A stretch of DNA of 64,000 nt from Adenanthera pavonina (Eukaryota; Streptophyta; Magnoliopsida; Fabales; Fabaceae): positions 5,600,001-5,664,000 of the forward strand of contig JAIVEN010000013.1 of the NCBI GenBank assembly GCA_026686845.1, written 5' to 3'. The translations under genes were made by a program, and so were the position numbers. The notes below the pieces were generated by a model, which was given only the letters and a program-made list of their open reading frames with translations, was not told the DNA's origin and made no database searches. Below, one piece after another: positions 12,062-24,614 of the stretch (positions within the stretch are counted from its first letter, which is position 1; every line of letters begins with the position of its first letter).

Positions 12062-12685
12062 GAAGACAAGGAAAACAAGATGTAGAGATGGAGAAAATAA
12101 ATGAGATGATAAGAAGCAATACAAAACAAGACACAAGGTGGATATTTTGAAAAGATATATCTAATTATAAAAAAATCTTAATATTAAAAATGAAAATTCA
12201 AAGAAAAATAATAAAATTTATATATAATCCTAATACTATTAGATAATCTCTTAAATCCAAATCTAGGAAATCTTTTAAAAGATACCTAATAGATTTTATT
12301 TCTTCTAATGTAAATCTAATTAATAATTTTGACCTCAAGAAAATATAAATTGGAAACCAACGAAATAAAAATAAATCGATAAATAAATAAAATTATTTAA
12401 CAAAAAAAATCTAGAATTTTCTTGAGAGGAATCATGTGGGTAGCGCTTAAGAATCATTGACATGCCTCATTGATCTCTATCAATTGGGCTTCGACTCATT
12501 GTGGATGATTGATGGCAACGACACAAGCTTCGATTCATGCTAGGACGACAACGGCATGAACTTCAGATCATGGGAGGACAATGGTGATAAGCTTCTAGTT
12601 TTGGCCAAAGAGAGGAGGATGCGAGTTGCCGAGTAGAAGTGGCATCTAGCATTGGGATCGAATTTTCAGGTCTTGCAGATTTTAA

Positions 12686-13061
12686 GCGTCTGTTTGGTAG
12701 GGTTTTTAAAAATAGTTTTTCTGTTTTTAAAGACAGAAAAATAAAAAAACTTGTTTGGTAAACCTGTTTTTTATAAATTGTTCTTGAAAACAGAAAAATA
12801 AAAGAACAGAAAGCTCAGAACAACTTTAAGATGTTTTATAGTTTTATTCTGGAAAATACAAGAAAAAATGAAAAACACTCACCTCATTGATGGTAAAGTT
12901 ATAAATTTTGAATAACTCATCTTTCACTCACTAGTTATGATTTTGAGAACAATTATTCAAATAATTTTTTTTATTTTCTTGTTTTTAAAACTTATTCTCG
13001 AAAACAATTTTGTAAAACTGTTTTGAGAATAATAAAATAGAAAACACTGTCAAACAAACTC
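12686..13061. mobile_element. PIF/Harbinger-like MITE (376 bp)
   Basis: Terminal inverted repeats GCGTCTGTTTGGTAGGGTTT and, reversed at the right end, GAGTTTGTTTGACAGTGTTT, flanked by TAA on both sides (12683-12685 and 13062-13064). A TAA/TTA duplication and GGG/GAG..TGTTTGG ends are typical of Tourist-type elements. No ORF. The 200 bp between the array and this element (12483-12685) hold nothing recognisable. Confidence 0.65.
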
Positions 13062-13064
13062 TAA

Positions 13065-13547
13065 CTTTTGTTGTTTTGTTTTTTTTTTGTAAAGCTTCTC
13101 TCTTTAGCCATCTGATTAATCCAAGGGTGGAAAATAAGGCAATTGAGGGGATCCAATTCCAACAAAAACCAGCAAAGCTAAGAATAGTTTTCAAACTGAC
13201 ATAAATACTTTTGAACTTGAGACTTTTACAAAAACTAAAGATGGGCCTTACATGGTACAAAATTTTATGTGAGCTGCAATATTCACAAGTATTGAATAGC
13301 ATGTCTACTTCTTACAAATTTTAATATCTATATATACATTGAAATACTGAATATAGTGGCAAAAAAAATTGAATATTGGCATTGTGCTGTAACTTGTTTT
13401 AAAAAGTGGATGTTTGTAGTAGCAGTAATAAGATTGATCACGGATACAGAATATGTAGTTAGCAGCAGGGCTAATGAACAAGCTTCGTAGCTTTGAAAAT
13501 ATTAAGTGATGGTGCGCTTTCAAAGTGGATGTAACTGAGGTATATGA
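13065..13547. other. Intergenic stretch without recognisable features
   Basis: AT-rich DNA with only frame-noise ORFs on the minus strand (12985-13302 and 13305-13523). No protein-family motif, RNA gene or transposon end was seen. Confidence 0.5.
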
Positions 13548-13549
13548 TA

Positions 13550-13816
13550 CTCCATCTATCTTATTTTATATGTCATTTAATGTTTTTTTGCACATGGAAT
13601 AAGAAAAATAATAAATAATTTAATAAATTATGTAATTTTACTAAATTTTTTTGAATTATTACTCCCATTTTAATGTTATAGGAAATAAATATGAAATATT
13701 AAATTATAACAACAAAAATCACCACATACTATTAATTATTTAAGGGTATAATTGGAAAGGTAAAGTTAATTTTTCATTAATTTTCTTAATTGATAGATAA
13801 AATGGGTCAAAAGGAG
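13550..13816. mobile_element. Stowaway-like MITE (267 bp)
   Basis: Left end CTCCATCTATCTTATTTTAT and right end (reverse complement) CTCCTTTTGACCCATTTTAT form imperfect inverted repeats, flanked by TA at 13548-13549 and 13817-13818. The size, AT-rich core, CTCC start and TA target fit Tc1/mariner-derived Stowaway elements. Confidence 0.65.
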
Positions 13817-14077
13817 TAGGTGTTTTTTTTCTTTTATAGTTTTTTTTCCTGAAGGTAGTTTTGGATAAGATAGGATTTCCCCACAGTTGGAAACATATGG
13901 ATATGGTTATGTAATGCGTTTAATCTGGAGCTCAGGATGCTTATGGGCCCAACCAGATTAGAGATTGACCTGGCGCGAAACTCGACCCAACTTGTCCTTT
14001 AAAATAGACAATGTCCGATTAGCTGCTTTGCTGCTTCAAGAGGAATAGCACCTACTCTTCCTAGGATAGAGTTTGTG

Positions 14078-14568
14078 TAGAGCGGTCAAATTGAGCTTTT
14101 CGACCCGGCCCATTTGAGCTGGCCTTAAATTGGGTCGGGCTAAGAAGCCTAATTTGACAAATGGGCCCCAAAAGTGAAGTCCGGACCCATGGTATTGGGC
14201 CCACGGGCTTTTTGTTTTTTTAAATATTTTTTGTGTGTTTTTTTAAAGCTTTTGTATATATTTATTTAAATTTTTTTATATATTTATTTAAATTAATACA
14301 ACTACTTATCATTATTATTTATAAAAAATCAACATAATATTTAAATTTTATAATTTATATATCACTAATTAATAAAATAATATATATTTTTTAATATTTT
14401 AAACAAAAAAAAAAGAAAATGGGCCAATCGGGCTAACCTGCAGCCCGCCACGGGTCAAGCCTAAAAAGCTCGAAGTTTATTTTGACACCAGATATCGAAG
14501 CCTGGCCCATGCATTTTTTCAGGCTTTTTGGGCTGACCTATCGGATTTGACCCATTTTACCGGCTCTA
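14078..14568. mobile_element. hAT-like non-autonomous DNA transposon (491 bp)
   Basis: Ends TAGAGCGGTCAAAT and, reversed at the right, TAGAGCCGGTAAAAT, flanked by a perfect 8-bp duplication AGTTTGTG (14070-14077 and 14569-14576). An 8-bp duplication with TAG-type ends is diagnostic of hAT elements. GC-rich arms with GGGCC-type words surround an AT-rich centre. No transposase. Confidence 0.8.
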
Positions 14569-14576
14569 AGTTTGTG

Positions 14577-15369
14577 TTTTCATTTTTTATTTTTATATTT
14601 TCTAATTTTAAATAGAAAATTTTTTTTAAACAAATTTTAATAAAACAGTCTAAAATGAAATTTTGGTTATAAAACCGTTTTTATTTTGTATTCCATTTTA
14701 AAAAAATACAAATATTAAAAAAATACATTATTAATAATAAAAATAATAAAATTTAAAATCTATTTTACCATTTATATTGTTCAGCTTGACAATTCTGCCA
14801 TTCGATACAATGCAGATCAAGTTCAAAAGCCAAACGTGTTTGGAACTCCAGTATCTCTCTTTGTCTGATTCAAGAGCCACACGTATGTTTGATCGATGCA
14901 TTATAGACTTCACCATCGATATGCATGGGAATTAATAAGCTTTTTATCGAAGTTCAAGATGCTTAGCGCTTCATATATAACTCAGGTGTTTGGAGTCCTG
15001 GTAATGCTACTACACAAACAGAGACGAATCCAATTTTTTTTTTTTGGGGGGGGGGGGTTCTAGGAGAGTACCCCATGTTTTCAAATTTTTTATAAATTTC
15101 CTTTAGTTCTATTTGTAAAAGAGCTAATATTATTTCTAATCCCCCATATTTTATGTAGTTTGCAATATGTTGTCCCTCATATATTACACTCTAGGTCCGA
15201 CTGCGTATACAAGACTAGCTGCCTCTTGGCCAATCGGTATATCTATCACACGGCAATTAGACTTCAAATGGAATCCACTTGCTCCCTTTCTTTCTTACTT
15301 TAATTTCCTTTTTTTTTTCTTAATTTCCTTCTTTTTTATCTTTTTAGTTAGACTCTACTAGCTTTGGTA
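14577..15369. other. Intergenic stretch with a T12-G12 tract
   Basis: AT-rich, no gene recognised. A run of 12 T followed by 12 G lies at 15034-15057. Small ORFs at 14731 and 15167 have no family signature. Confidence 0.5.
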
Positions 15370-15374
15370 GACAC

Positions 15375-18300
15375 TGTAACAACTTTAATTGGATTCTTCT
15401 AGATATGTTAGTGGATTCATGTATAAATACTTTTAGATTAGTGCAGGTCTAGAGGGGCCAAGACTGGAGGAAGAGATGAGAAGAGAGAAGGAAGAAAAAC
15501 TTCCTAAGTCATGGCGATCTCATCTTGTGCCACGGCAAGAGAGTTAAATTGTGCTAGTAGAATTTGGAGACAGAAAGTATTGACTCCGCTATGCCATATC
15601 ACAAACTCTATTTTTAAATAATGTAATCAATTTGATGGAAGGGAAAGAAAATGGAGGAAATTAATATGTTCTGCTAGGATTCGAAGATCTAAAGTGTTGG
15701 GGCACATTTTGGAGCTCTGAGAAGTTTGAATTTTGTAGGTATAATGATTTCCTACTTGCTTCTTCCTCTTTTTCTGGTTTTAAATGGTAGATTTTGGTGT
15801 TGGATGTTGGGGATCCAATCTAGATGGATTTCTACCGACTAAATTGAGTAAAATGCTTTAATGATGTGTCATTGTGTGTAGTTAGGTCTTGGGTTATGGA
15901 CTTTTGTAGATTATATAGTTGGTTCCCAAATCCTAGTCTCTAAGCTTTGGATTCTTATAATGTCTAAATTTGATTAGGTTCAAATATGGATTTATGGGTT
16001 GTTTTACGTATAGAGATAGTTGGAAATTTGGTTTCATTGGGTTTATGCTTGAGTGTTGATTTGGGTTCTGGTGAAGCATGTGTTTGATTTTGATTGTTGT
16101 GTTTGATGGTTATCTAGGTTGTGTGTATGTTTTTATGAGGTATATGGACCTTGAAAAGTTAATTAAAAGTGGCAAATCCATTGGTAAGTGGATTAAATTG
16201 TGTTATGGTGAACTTCGGTCTTGGAGGCATTAAGTAATCTTGGGTAATTCTATCGATGTTATTTGGAAGTTCTATTGAATGTTTGGGTTTAGATTGGTGT
16301 GGAATGTTAATTAATTGTTGTGGACTATATTTCCTCTTGTATATTGTAGTTGGTGATTATTTGACTTACCAAGGTGTTGTGGGGGTATGACATCTTGAGG
16401 TAACTGGGAAGTAATTTTATTTATTCTATATGTTTACAGTTTTCATATCATGATCTACTATTTATATCACAGCAGGAAATTGTAAGTTTTCTCAAAACCC
16501 TTTTTCTTTGAAAAGTATGATAAAGAAGTAAAAATAGCTTATTTTTTATCCATACGTATATATATGTTTATATAAATGGTAATAAACAAGTTTAATCCAT
16601 GAATATTATACTCTTTGTATTAGTATGTGTAGCGGTGATGATAGTAACAACAATGTTAAAAATGATGAGAATGAAATTGGTCACATATACATGCATTGGT
16701 TCTTGACTTACGTTGACATACTTCTTGTCATCCCCATATGATAGTATGCTAGCATGACAAAGATTACGACAATGATTGTGTATGACATTGACTTGTTAGC
16801 ATAATCTTCGAGCATCATCACTACATTATACATATTTGGATATTGTCAATTTGTTAGGTGATGATGGCATATGATAGGATGATACCACGTGATATATTGA
16901 TTCACCGGTGTGACACACGATGCCTCATGTTTAGGTGATGAGGTTGATATATATCCCTACCACTAAATCCTTTTCCTTTGACCAGGAGAGCTAGGTGGTA
17001 GTAGATTGGGGATGTATCTTCCCTAAATCATCACCAATTAGGGTGGTCAAGGGGAAGGGGAACATGGTCTACTCATTAGTGGAATGACCTTTGACCTGGT
17101 TATAACTAATGGTAGTGAGCTTAGTAGTGCTCCGGGATTGGTCTTCACCAATTGGTAGAAGGGGACTACTTATCAAAGTTACTTTGTAATAGTAACTAGC
17201 ACATGGTTTATCTTGTGATCGATATAGGTTTTGCATAATATGTACATGACTTTTCTAATATTGTATATTACATATTGTATAAGTATAATTATATATATAT
17301 AATACTGTGTACCTATCTTGTAAGGCGTATGTGTGGGTGAAACCTCTGATTTATATAGTTGCTTCTAGTTACTGGGACGTTTGTCTCACCCCTCGTTAAT
17401 AACTATTCATGGGAGAGGATTTCAGTTCTAGTAAGATGGTGTCTAAGGTAGTTTCTCCTTTGGCCGATGTACGGGGTATTCAAGTACTCATGATCAGTAT
17501 GAACTCATCTAAGAATACATGTTATATATTTGTTTAGTATTATACCAAGTGTAGAGATATGATTGGATACTATTTGTGATGTGACTCTGTGTGTTCTATG
17601 GATTGTTCTTGAGTTATGGACTCTATTGTTAATCTCATGTCATCATTGATCATGAGATTATTGAGAATAGAATATATATAGACCATTATGTAATGGATTG
17701 TGAGGTCATACCTTGGTGGTTATCGATGTTTCTTGGGCATATGTCACACTAATTATTATTAAGAATCCAGGGTATAAGGCTTTGGTTGCCCATGTATATC
17801 TTGATGAGTGAGAGCAATGTATCAGGTTATTTGTGAATTTCAGTATGTTTAGTACAAAAAGGGTATACCACTCGATATGTGAGATTGGGGTTCAAAGAGG
17901 TCAAAACCTAAGATAGTGGTTTTCTTAGGTTGCCACCTTCTTAAACAATATCCTTGTATTATTTATGACCTGCTAGAAAATGTTTGATGACCAAAAGGTT
18001 AGTAGTTTGTATTTGGGTAAGGTTAATGTTAAGTTTTAGTCTAAAAGTGACAATTATGGTCAAAGGTATCCTCAATTTTTATACGGAGGAGTTTGAGACA
18101 ATGTTAGTGTCTATAATTAGAGGAGGAGAAAAATGACTTGTAAGCATTGGATTCACACGAATCGAAGGTCAGGTTAGAGAGATATGCGTGTTCGAAGTTC
18201 ATTCCAAAAATAAGTTTTGCTGTCATTTGATAGCAAACTTTGTCACCGTGGTGCCATACTCCTAGGCCGCAGTGGCACACCCCTGTTCTCCCCTCTTCGT

Positions 18301-18466
18301 CCTTTTCTCCCTCAATCTAAGTTTTTGGATCATTTGTTTGTGCTATCTTTTTTTTTTTCTATCTCTTCTCCCCTAGTTCTTTATCCTTTTAAGTTTTATT
18401 GGGATACTCTGGTTTAGATATGATCATCAAAGGTAGTTTGAGTCTATGTTTTCTTATGATGTTACA
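15375..18466 (+). mobile_element. Solo LTR, long-LTR family 1, copy A (3092 bp)
   Basis: Starts TGTAACAAC and ends GATGTTACA, flanked by a perfect 5-bp duplication GACAC (15370-15374 and 18467-18471). Long stretches match the copies at 43269-51718 and 48187-51553, including the box with CACGTG at 16886-16891 and the following CCCTAAATCAYCACCAATT-like block. No gag or pol is present, so this is best read as a solo LTR. The parent family is probably Ty3-gypsy judging from the TGTAACAACC start, but this is not shown. The strand follows the other two copies. Confidence 0.75.
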
Positions 18467-18471
18467 GACAC

Positions 18472-19392
18472 AAAACCACTTGCTTGTCTTCCAAACTCCT
18501 ATTTACGTGTTTTTTTTCAGCATGCATTCTGACATTAATTATTAATTAATGGATCAATATCCATTTGCTTGGACTTGCATTACTTCTTTATTCAGGATGC
18601 TCTTTTTAAAAAATTAGACGCAGAACCTATACATATGCTTAATGATTTTATCTATTCAACACTTATTTAATATTAATTTGCAACTGTGCTTATACTTTTA
18701 CTTCAGCTAGTTTTCCCGCTTGAATCGTTAAACATAAAATAATTTTTTCCTATTAACATTTCAATTGCCTGGAATATACAATGGGTCTTTAACATTTTAT
18801 CAACAACTTGTTTTCTATCGAACAATATTTAAGATTTCTTTCAGATTTGCGACCTGCTTCAATTTGATGGATGTAAGACATAAGATAGTTTTGGTCAGTC
18901 CAATTTACTCTTCGTAATTTGTTCAGAAGTTTTTATTCAATAAAAAATTTATTAATTTATTAGTTTTCAACTGAGATAAAGACTTTTGGAAGTATCGTGA
19001 CTTTCATAAAAATATTGTGCTACAAGTGGATGAGAAAAAAGTAATGATTCCCTCGAGATTTAATTTGTCTCAAAAGATCAAGTTTAAGCAGAAAACAGGA
19101 GTTACAGATTCTAATGCAAGTGAACGGAGATTCGTTTGAGTATCAAAAACAGGAGTCTCGATCACGGAGTTACTTTTGGCCGCCAAAAAAATTACCCACA
19201 CACACGTCACTTGATTGACTTCCTTGCTGATTTATTGCATGCGTCAAAATCGCATATTTTTTAATTAAATCATCATAGTTTTTTTTTGGGCCTGAATAAT
19301 CAACAAAGTTTGGCAAAGTACTTACAAAAGTTTAACAACACAGGCTAAACTAAAAATTTTCAATTAAAAAATCAAAAATTATTTTTCCAACT
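18472..19392. other. Intergenic stretch without recognisable features
   Basis: AT-rich DNA between the solo LTR and the gypsy element. I see no coding motif, RNA gene or transposon end. Confidence 0.5.
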
Positions 19393-19397
19393 CACTG

Positions 19398-19649
19398 TGG
19401 CTCAGAAATGAAGAGAAACACACAAATTTAATTGATAGAAAAACTTGGTTGATTTCTGAATGCCTTTCATTCTCATACAATGGTCCTATATATAGTGTTT
19501 ATAATGCAACATAAAATTAAAGGTAATTAAAACGAATACATTAACTCAAGGGGGGGTTATGGGAGCTACAAACTCCATTATTAGGAAATTAGGGAGGGGT
19601 TGTAGGGGTTACATGAGTTTAATGGAGGAGATGAGTTACAATTGTTTTA
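19398..19649 (-). repeat. 3' LTR of gypsy element
   Basis: Closely matches 24615-24893 but lacks a short stretch near its U3 end. It contains a CTATATATAG box (about 19489) and ends (plus strand) at the purine tract 19650-19660. The last pol codons overlap its start. Confidence 0.85.
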
Positions 19650-19660
19650 TCCTCCCCGGG
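19650..19660 (-). other. Polypurine tract of gypsy element
   Basis: The minus strand reads CCCGGGGAGGA directly before the 3' LTR, the expected plus-strand primer. Confidence 0.7.
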
Positions 19661-22600
19661 TTGGACAGAACTCACCCTCGAGTCAAAGTTAGCATCATCA
19701 TCCAGATAGGGTGACAAGTTAGCAATGTTGAAAGTGGCAGAAACTCCATAAGCACTAGGCAATTCAACCTTATAAGTATTGTTGTTGATCTTTTGTATAA
19801 TCTTGAAAGGACCATCAGCTCTAGGAGACAACTTGGAATTGGATTGTTTAGGAAAACGCTCTTTTCTTAGATGTATCCAAACCAAGTCTCCCACATTAAA
19901 GATCTGTTACTTCCGATGCTTGTCTCGCTGTGTCTTGAGTTTGAAATTCTGCTTCTGTATTCTTTCACGAACTTGTTCATACAACTTCTTGATTTTCTTA
20001 GCCCTTTGATTTGCATCAGAACTATACTGCTGCTTATTGAGTGAAGGGGTCAAGACTAGTGGACAAAGGGGACGAGTGCCGTAAACAACTTCAAACGGAC
20101 ATTTTCTAGTTGCTTGATTAACAGAATTATTATAGGCAAATTCAACTTGAGCAAGAACAAGGTCCCACTGCTTCAAATTCTTCCCCACGAAACTTCGAAG
20201 AAGATTTCCCAAAACTCTGTTAATAGCTTCAGTTTGTCTGTCGGTCTGTGGATGGCCAGTGCTGCTAAATTGGAGCTTAGTTCCCATCTTCTTCCATAAC
20301 GTCCGCCAAAAATGGCTGAAAAACTTGACATCACGATCAGAGGTGATAGTCTTAGGAATGCCATGGATACGGACAATCTCTTTGAAGTACAAATCTGCAA
20401 CTTGAACTGCATCATTAGTTTTCTGGCATGGAATAAAAAGGGTCATCTTCGAAAATCGATCCACAACAACCATGATTGAATCTTTTTGTCTCTGTGTTCG
20501 GGGTAAACCAAGAACAAAATCCATGCTCACATCTTCCCACGGTGCTTCTGGAACTGGCAGTGGCATGTATAATCCTGTATTTTGCCCTTTCGTCTTAGCC
20601 AAATGACATATTCGACATCGCTGTATATGCCGGTTGACATCTCATTCAAGCCTTGGCCAATAGAAATTCTCTTTGACCAGATCAATTGTTTTATCTCTGC
20701 CAAAATGACTAGCTAATCCTCCATCGTGAGCTTCCCAAATTATTGCTTCCCTCAAAGAACCCTGAGGAATGCATAGATTTTTACCTCGAAATAGAAACCC
20801 ATCATGTCGGTAATACTGGTGGAATGATTGATCGGTAGTAGCTTCCCACACTTCATGAAAATCAGGGTCATCCTAGTACAACTCTTTAACAAGATCAAAA
20901 CCAACAACTTTGGCCTGCATTGTTGTTAGTAACATATGTCTACGGCTAAGAGCATCAGCTACAGAGTTTAAAATTCCAGCCTTGTGATTAATGAGGAAGG
21001 GATAAGACTACAAGATTTCACTCCAACAGTCATGTTTTTGGCTGATCTTTTGTTGAGAATTCAAATACTTTAGAGCTTCATGATCTGAAAAAAGTATGAA
21101 CTCTTTGCTCAAGAGATAGTGACTCTAATGTTGCAGAGCTCGGACAATGGCATAGAATTCTTTATCATAAGTAGAATACCTGAGTTTGGCATCATCGAAT
21201 TTCTCACTGAAAAAGGCAATGGCATAGAATTCTTTATCATAAGTAGAATCCCAGTGTTGGAGGCATCACAGCTAACCTCGAACACCTAGTCAAAATTTGG
21301 AAGAGCTAGGATGGGAGCTTCAGTCAACTGCTTCTTTAGCTCCTGAAAACTCCTCTGAGCTTGCTCTGTCCACTGAAATTTGTCTCCCTTGGTGCAATCT
21401 GTGAGGGGTGCTGCAATAGAGCTAAAATTGCGAATAAATCTCCTGTAGAAAGAAGCTAATTTGTGGAAGCTTCGAACTTCTTGAAGAGATCTTGGAACTG
21501 GCCAACAGTTAATGGCTTCAATTTTACTTGGATCAACTTGAACACCTTCTGTGGTGATGATGTACCCCAAGAAAACAACTTCATTTGTGAGAAAAGTGCA
21601 CTTCTTTAGGTTGGCAAAAAGCTTTTGGTCTTGCAGAGCTTGCAAGACTTGCCGCATGTGATCGAAGTGTTCTTCCTGACTATTGCTGTAAATAAGAATG
21701 TCGTCAAAGTAAACAACAACAAATTTTCCAGTAAAGGGTCACAATACCTGATTCATCAGGTGCATGAATGTGCTAGGGGCATTGGTTAATCCAAAAGGCA
21801 TCACGTTCCACTCATACAAGCCATCTCTTCTCTTGAAGGCGGTCTTCCATTCATCCCCTGGCCGAATCCGATTTTGGTGATACCCACTACGAAGGTCAAT
21901 CTTGGAAAAGGTAGTGGCACCATATAGCTGGTCTAACATATCATCAAGTCGTGGTATCAGAAACCGATACTTGATAGTAATTTTGTTAACAGCTCAGCAA
22001 TCAATGCACATTCTCTAACTCCCATCTTTCTTGGGTACTAACAGAACAGGTACAGCACAAGAGCTAACACTTTCCCGAACCAGCCTTTTCTTTAGTCACT
22101 CCTCAACTTGTCACTATACTTCAGCATGTTCCTGAGAGCTCATCCTAGAAGCAGGCTTGTTAGGAATGACTGCTCCTGGAACAAAATCAATGTCATGTTG
22201 TATGTCTCATATGAGTGGTAACCCGGGTGGTAACTCATCAGCTATCACATCTGGAAACTCGAATAATAAGGGCATAACTCCTGGCGATATGGTGGACTTA
22301 CTGTTCGCCTCGAGTACCAGTATGAAACTCATCATCTGGGTCTTAGCTTTCATCACCTTGAACTCTTCCTTGGTCATCAAAGTCACCAATGGTTTAGCTT
22401 CTGTCGAGGCTTTACTGAACTCACTAGGTGGTAGGGGCGCTAACTTGATCTTGACACCATCTTTAGTGAAAGAGTAGGCGTTTGTACGTCCATCATGTAG
22501 AGCATATCGATCATATTGCCATGGCCTCCCCAAAAGAAGGTGGCATGCATCCATGGGAACAACATCACACAAAACATTGTCACAATATCTGTTCCCAATA

Positions 22601-23904
22601 GAAAAAGTAACAAGGCATTGCTTAGCGACTTTTACCTCGCTTCCAGTATTAAGCCAGTGAAGCTTGTAAGGATGCGGATGGTCATGCGTTGGTAGTTTCA
22701 ATTTCTGCACCATGTAGTCAGAAACTATATTTTCACAGCTCCCATTGTCAATAATGACATTACAAACTTTGCCCTGGGTAGTGTAACAGGTGTGAAAAAT
22801 GTTACGTCATAGCTAGGGTTCTTCCTTAACTATAGCTGCATGCAGACTTCGTTTGATTACCAAAGCCTCTCCCTGATCTGCAGGCATAATCTCCTCATCA
22901 TATACTGATTTAGCTTCATAAAATGTAGTTTCCTCTTCATCTTCCTCAAGTGCTTCATAAACTTGCCCTTCCCTAATGGTGATAACCCTCCGAGTAGGAC
23001 AGTCTGAGGCAATGTGACCAAATCCTTGGTATTTAAAGCATCGGGGTGCTTTAGAGCCAGGTTCCTTGATAGTATTTGGTGGAGACTTGCTCGTAGTGCT
23101 CGGCTGCGGCTTGCCTGATGAAGTGGGCTGTTGAAATTCTGCCTTACGACCATCAAAATAACCCCTAGAGGAAGAATGTTGATAAGAAGGCCTCTTAGGC
23201 GTTTATTTCTCGATACGGATGGCTAAGCGAATCACATCATCCAAAGTCTAATACTGTTGAAGCTGGACTGGATGACTAATGTCAGTGTTTAACTCTGCAA
23301 GATAATGAGCTATCGTTTGCTCCTCCTTCTCCTGTGTGTCACACTTCATCATAAGTTTTTCAAATTCTCTGGTGAATTCTTCTACAGACAAGGACCTCTG
23401 TCGAAGATTCTACTGTTGGATAAAATTATCCTGGTGGTAATGCTCCGGTAGGAACTTCCTGGTGAGTTGTCGTCTCATTTTCTCCCAAGTCTCAATCTTG
23501 CGCTTTCCCTCTCGTACTCGCTTCCGTTTGAGATTTTCCCACCATATAGAAGCATACTTCTTGAGTTTAAGAGCGACTATCTTGACTTTCTGTCTGTTTG
23601 GAATCTCTTTGTATTCAAATACTCGCTCCACTATTTGAAGCCAATCTACAAACTCATTTGGCTAGAGTCTTCCCTCAAATTCCGGAATGTCTATTTTGAT
23701 ATCACTAGAGCAGAATGGTTATTGTTGAGGTCGGCGGTGGTTGTCAGTGGATGATGAATTGCTGCTATCCGAATCACCTTCTGGGTTTTCTCTATGAGTT
23801 TCTAGTAAAGTTCGCTGCAATTCTATGGTAGCTTCCAATTCTTGTATTCGACGTCTCATATCGTCCATTGCAACGTCTTGTACATTTCTGCGTCTTAGAG
23901 GCAT
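19661..23904 (-). pseudogene. Ty3-gypsy gag-pol (decayed)
   Basis: Gag begins at 23904 (MPLRRRN) with a coiled-coil-like stretch. The zinc knuckle near 22990-23040 reads C-F-K-Y-Q-G-F-G-H-I-A-S-D-C, so the second Cys of CX2C is Tyr. The protease active site is D-N-G (22741-22749) in place of DSG/DTG. RT shows FSKIDLRSGYHQ (about 21900) and YFDD (21700-21711). RNase H near 21100-21280 contains a 72-bp local duplication. Integrase has the HHCC-type zinc region (20642-20851) and DDE residues in MDFVLGL, TSDRDVKF and TEAINR. The C-terminus runs a few codons into the 3' LTR (stop at 19619-19621). Stops between almost every block make it a pseudogene. Confidence 0.88.
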
Positions 23905-24599
23905 TTTTTTCTGCCTTTTCTGGAAGGTTAGGACTTAGGCAAAAACAATTAAAAGTATAGGGGTGAAAAGGTAATTTGTTGGGGTGTAGGGGTGGAAAAG
24001 GAATTTTAAGAAAATGTGAGGTAAAATTGTAATTTTGAAAAAATATGGGGTAAAAATTGCAATTTCAAAAAGTTTTGGGGCACATTTGCAATTTTTAGGA
24101 AGTGAAGAAGGTAAAAATGAAATTTCAGAAAGTTGAGGTGCCAAAATGTAAATACTGAAAGTATAGGGAAAAAATATAAATATGAAAAGTTTAGGGGTCA
24201 AACTATAAATATGAGAAGTTTGGCTAACTGGGCAGCGTGACGTGGCAAAGGTGACACGTGGCAGACACTGGGTGGTTAATCTGTCACTGACTAGACAGGT
24301 CAGGATGACGTGTCAGCTGACGCCATCATCTTCAACCTCCAGAGCGCGTGGCCGACGCGTGTGAAGTCTGGACGGCACGTGGTCTTCCGGTGGAGGCGCG
24401 TGAGGGCGTGTGTGGTGTCAGACGGCGGCGAAACTCTCTAGTCTGAGGTTTTTTGGCTCTGAGCTTGATGGCGAGGTTCATTTCCCTGAAAATTGACCGG
24501 AACTGGATTTTGACGGTGGTGGTGGTGGTGGTTACTCACTTTCAGGCAACTCTTCGACGGCTCTCTCACTCTACGAAGCTCCTGGACATTCTCTCACCT

Positions 24600-24611
24600 G
24601 CTCTGATACCA
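24600..24611 (-). other. Primer-binding site of gypsy element
   Basis: The minus strand reads TGGTATCAGAGC, complementary to the 3' end of initiator tRNA-Met, three bases after the end of the 5' LTR. Confidence 0.85.
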
Positions 24612-24614
24612 AAA

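Larger units (their letters stand above)
7494..12482 (-). mobile_element. Tandem array of a short non-autonomous LTR element (three LTRs, two short internal regions)
   Basis: Three related copies of an AT-rich LTR (7494-7819 partial, 8220-8892 full, about 12150-12482 partial) alternate with two short internal regions (7820-8219, and 8893-9122 continued at 12067-12145). Read on the minus strand, each internal region ends in a purine tract (GGGGGAA, 7820-7826 and 8893-8899) just before an LTR opening TGATAG or TAATAG. A degenerate tRNA-Met primer site lies at 8206-8217 beside the LTR end. There is no coding capacity, and the ORFs here are frame noise. The arrangement fits a multimer formed by recombination between LTRs. 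SIRE cut it on the left and a solo LTR was inserted at 9123-12061. Confidence 0.65.
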
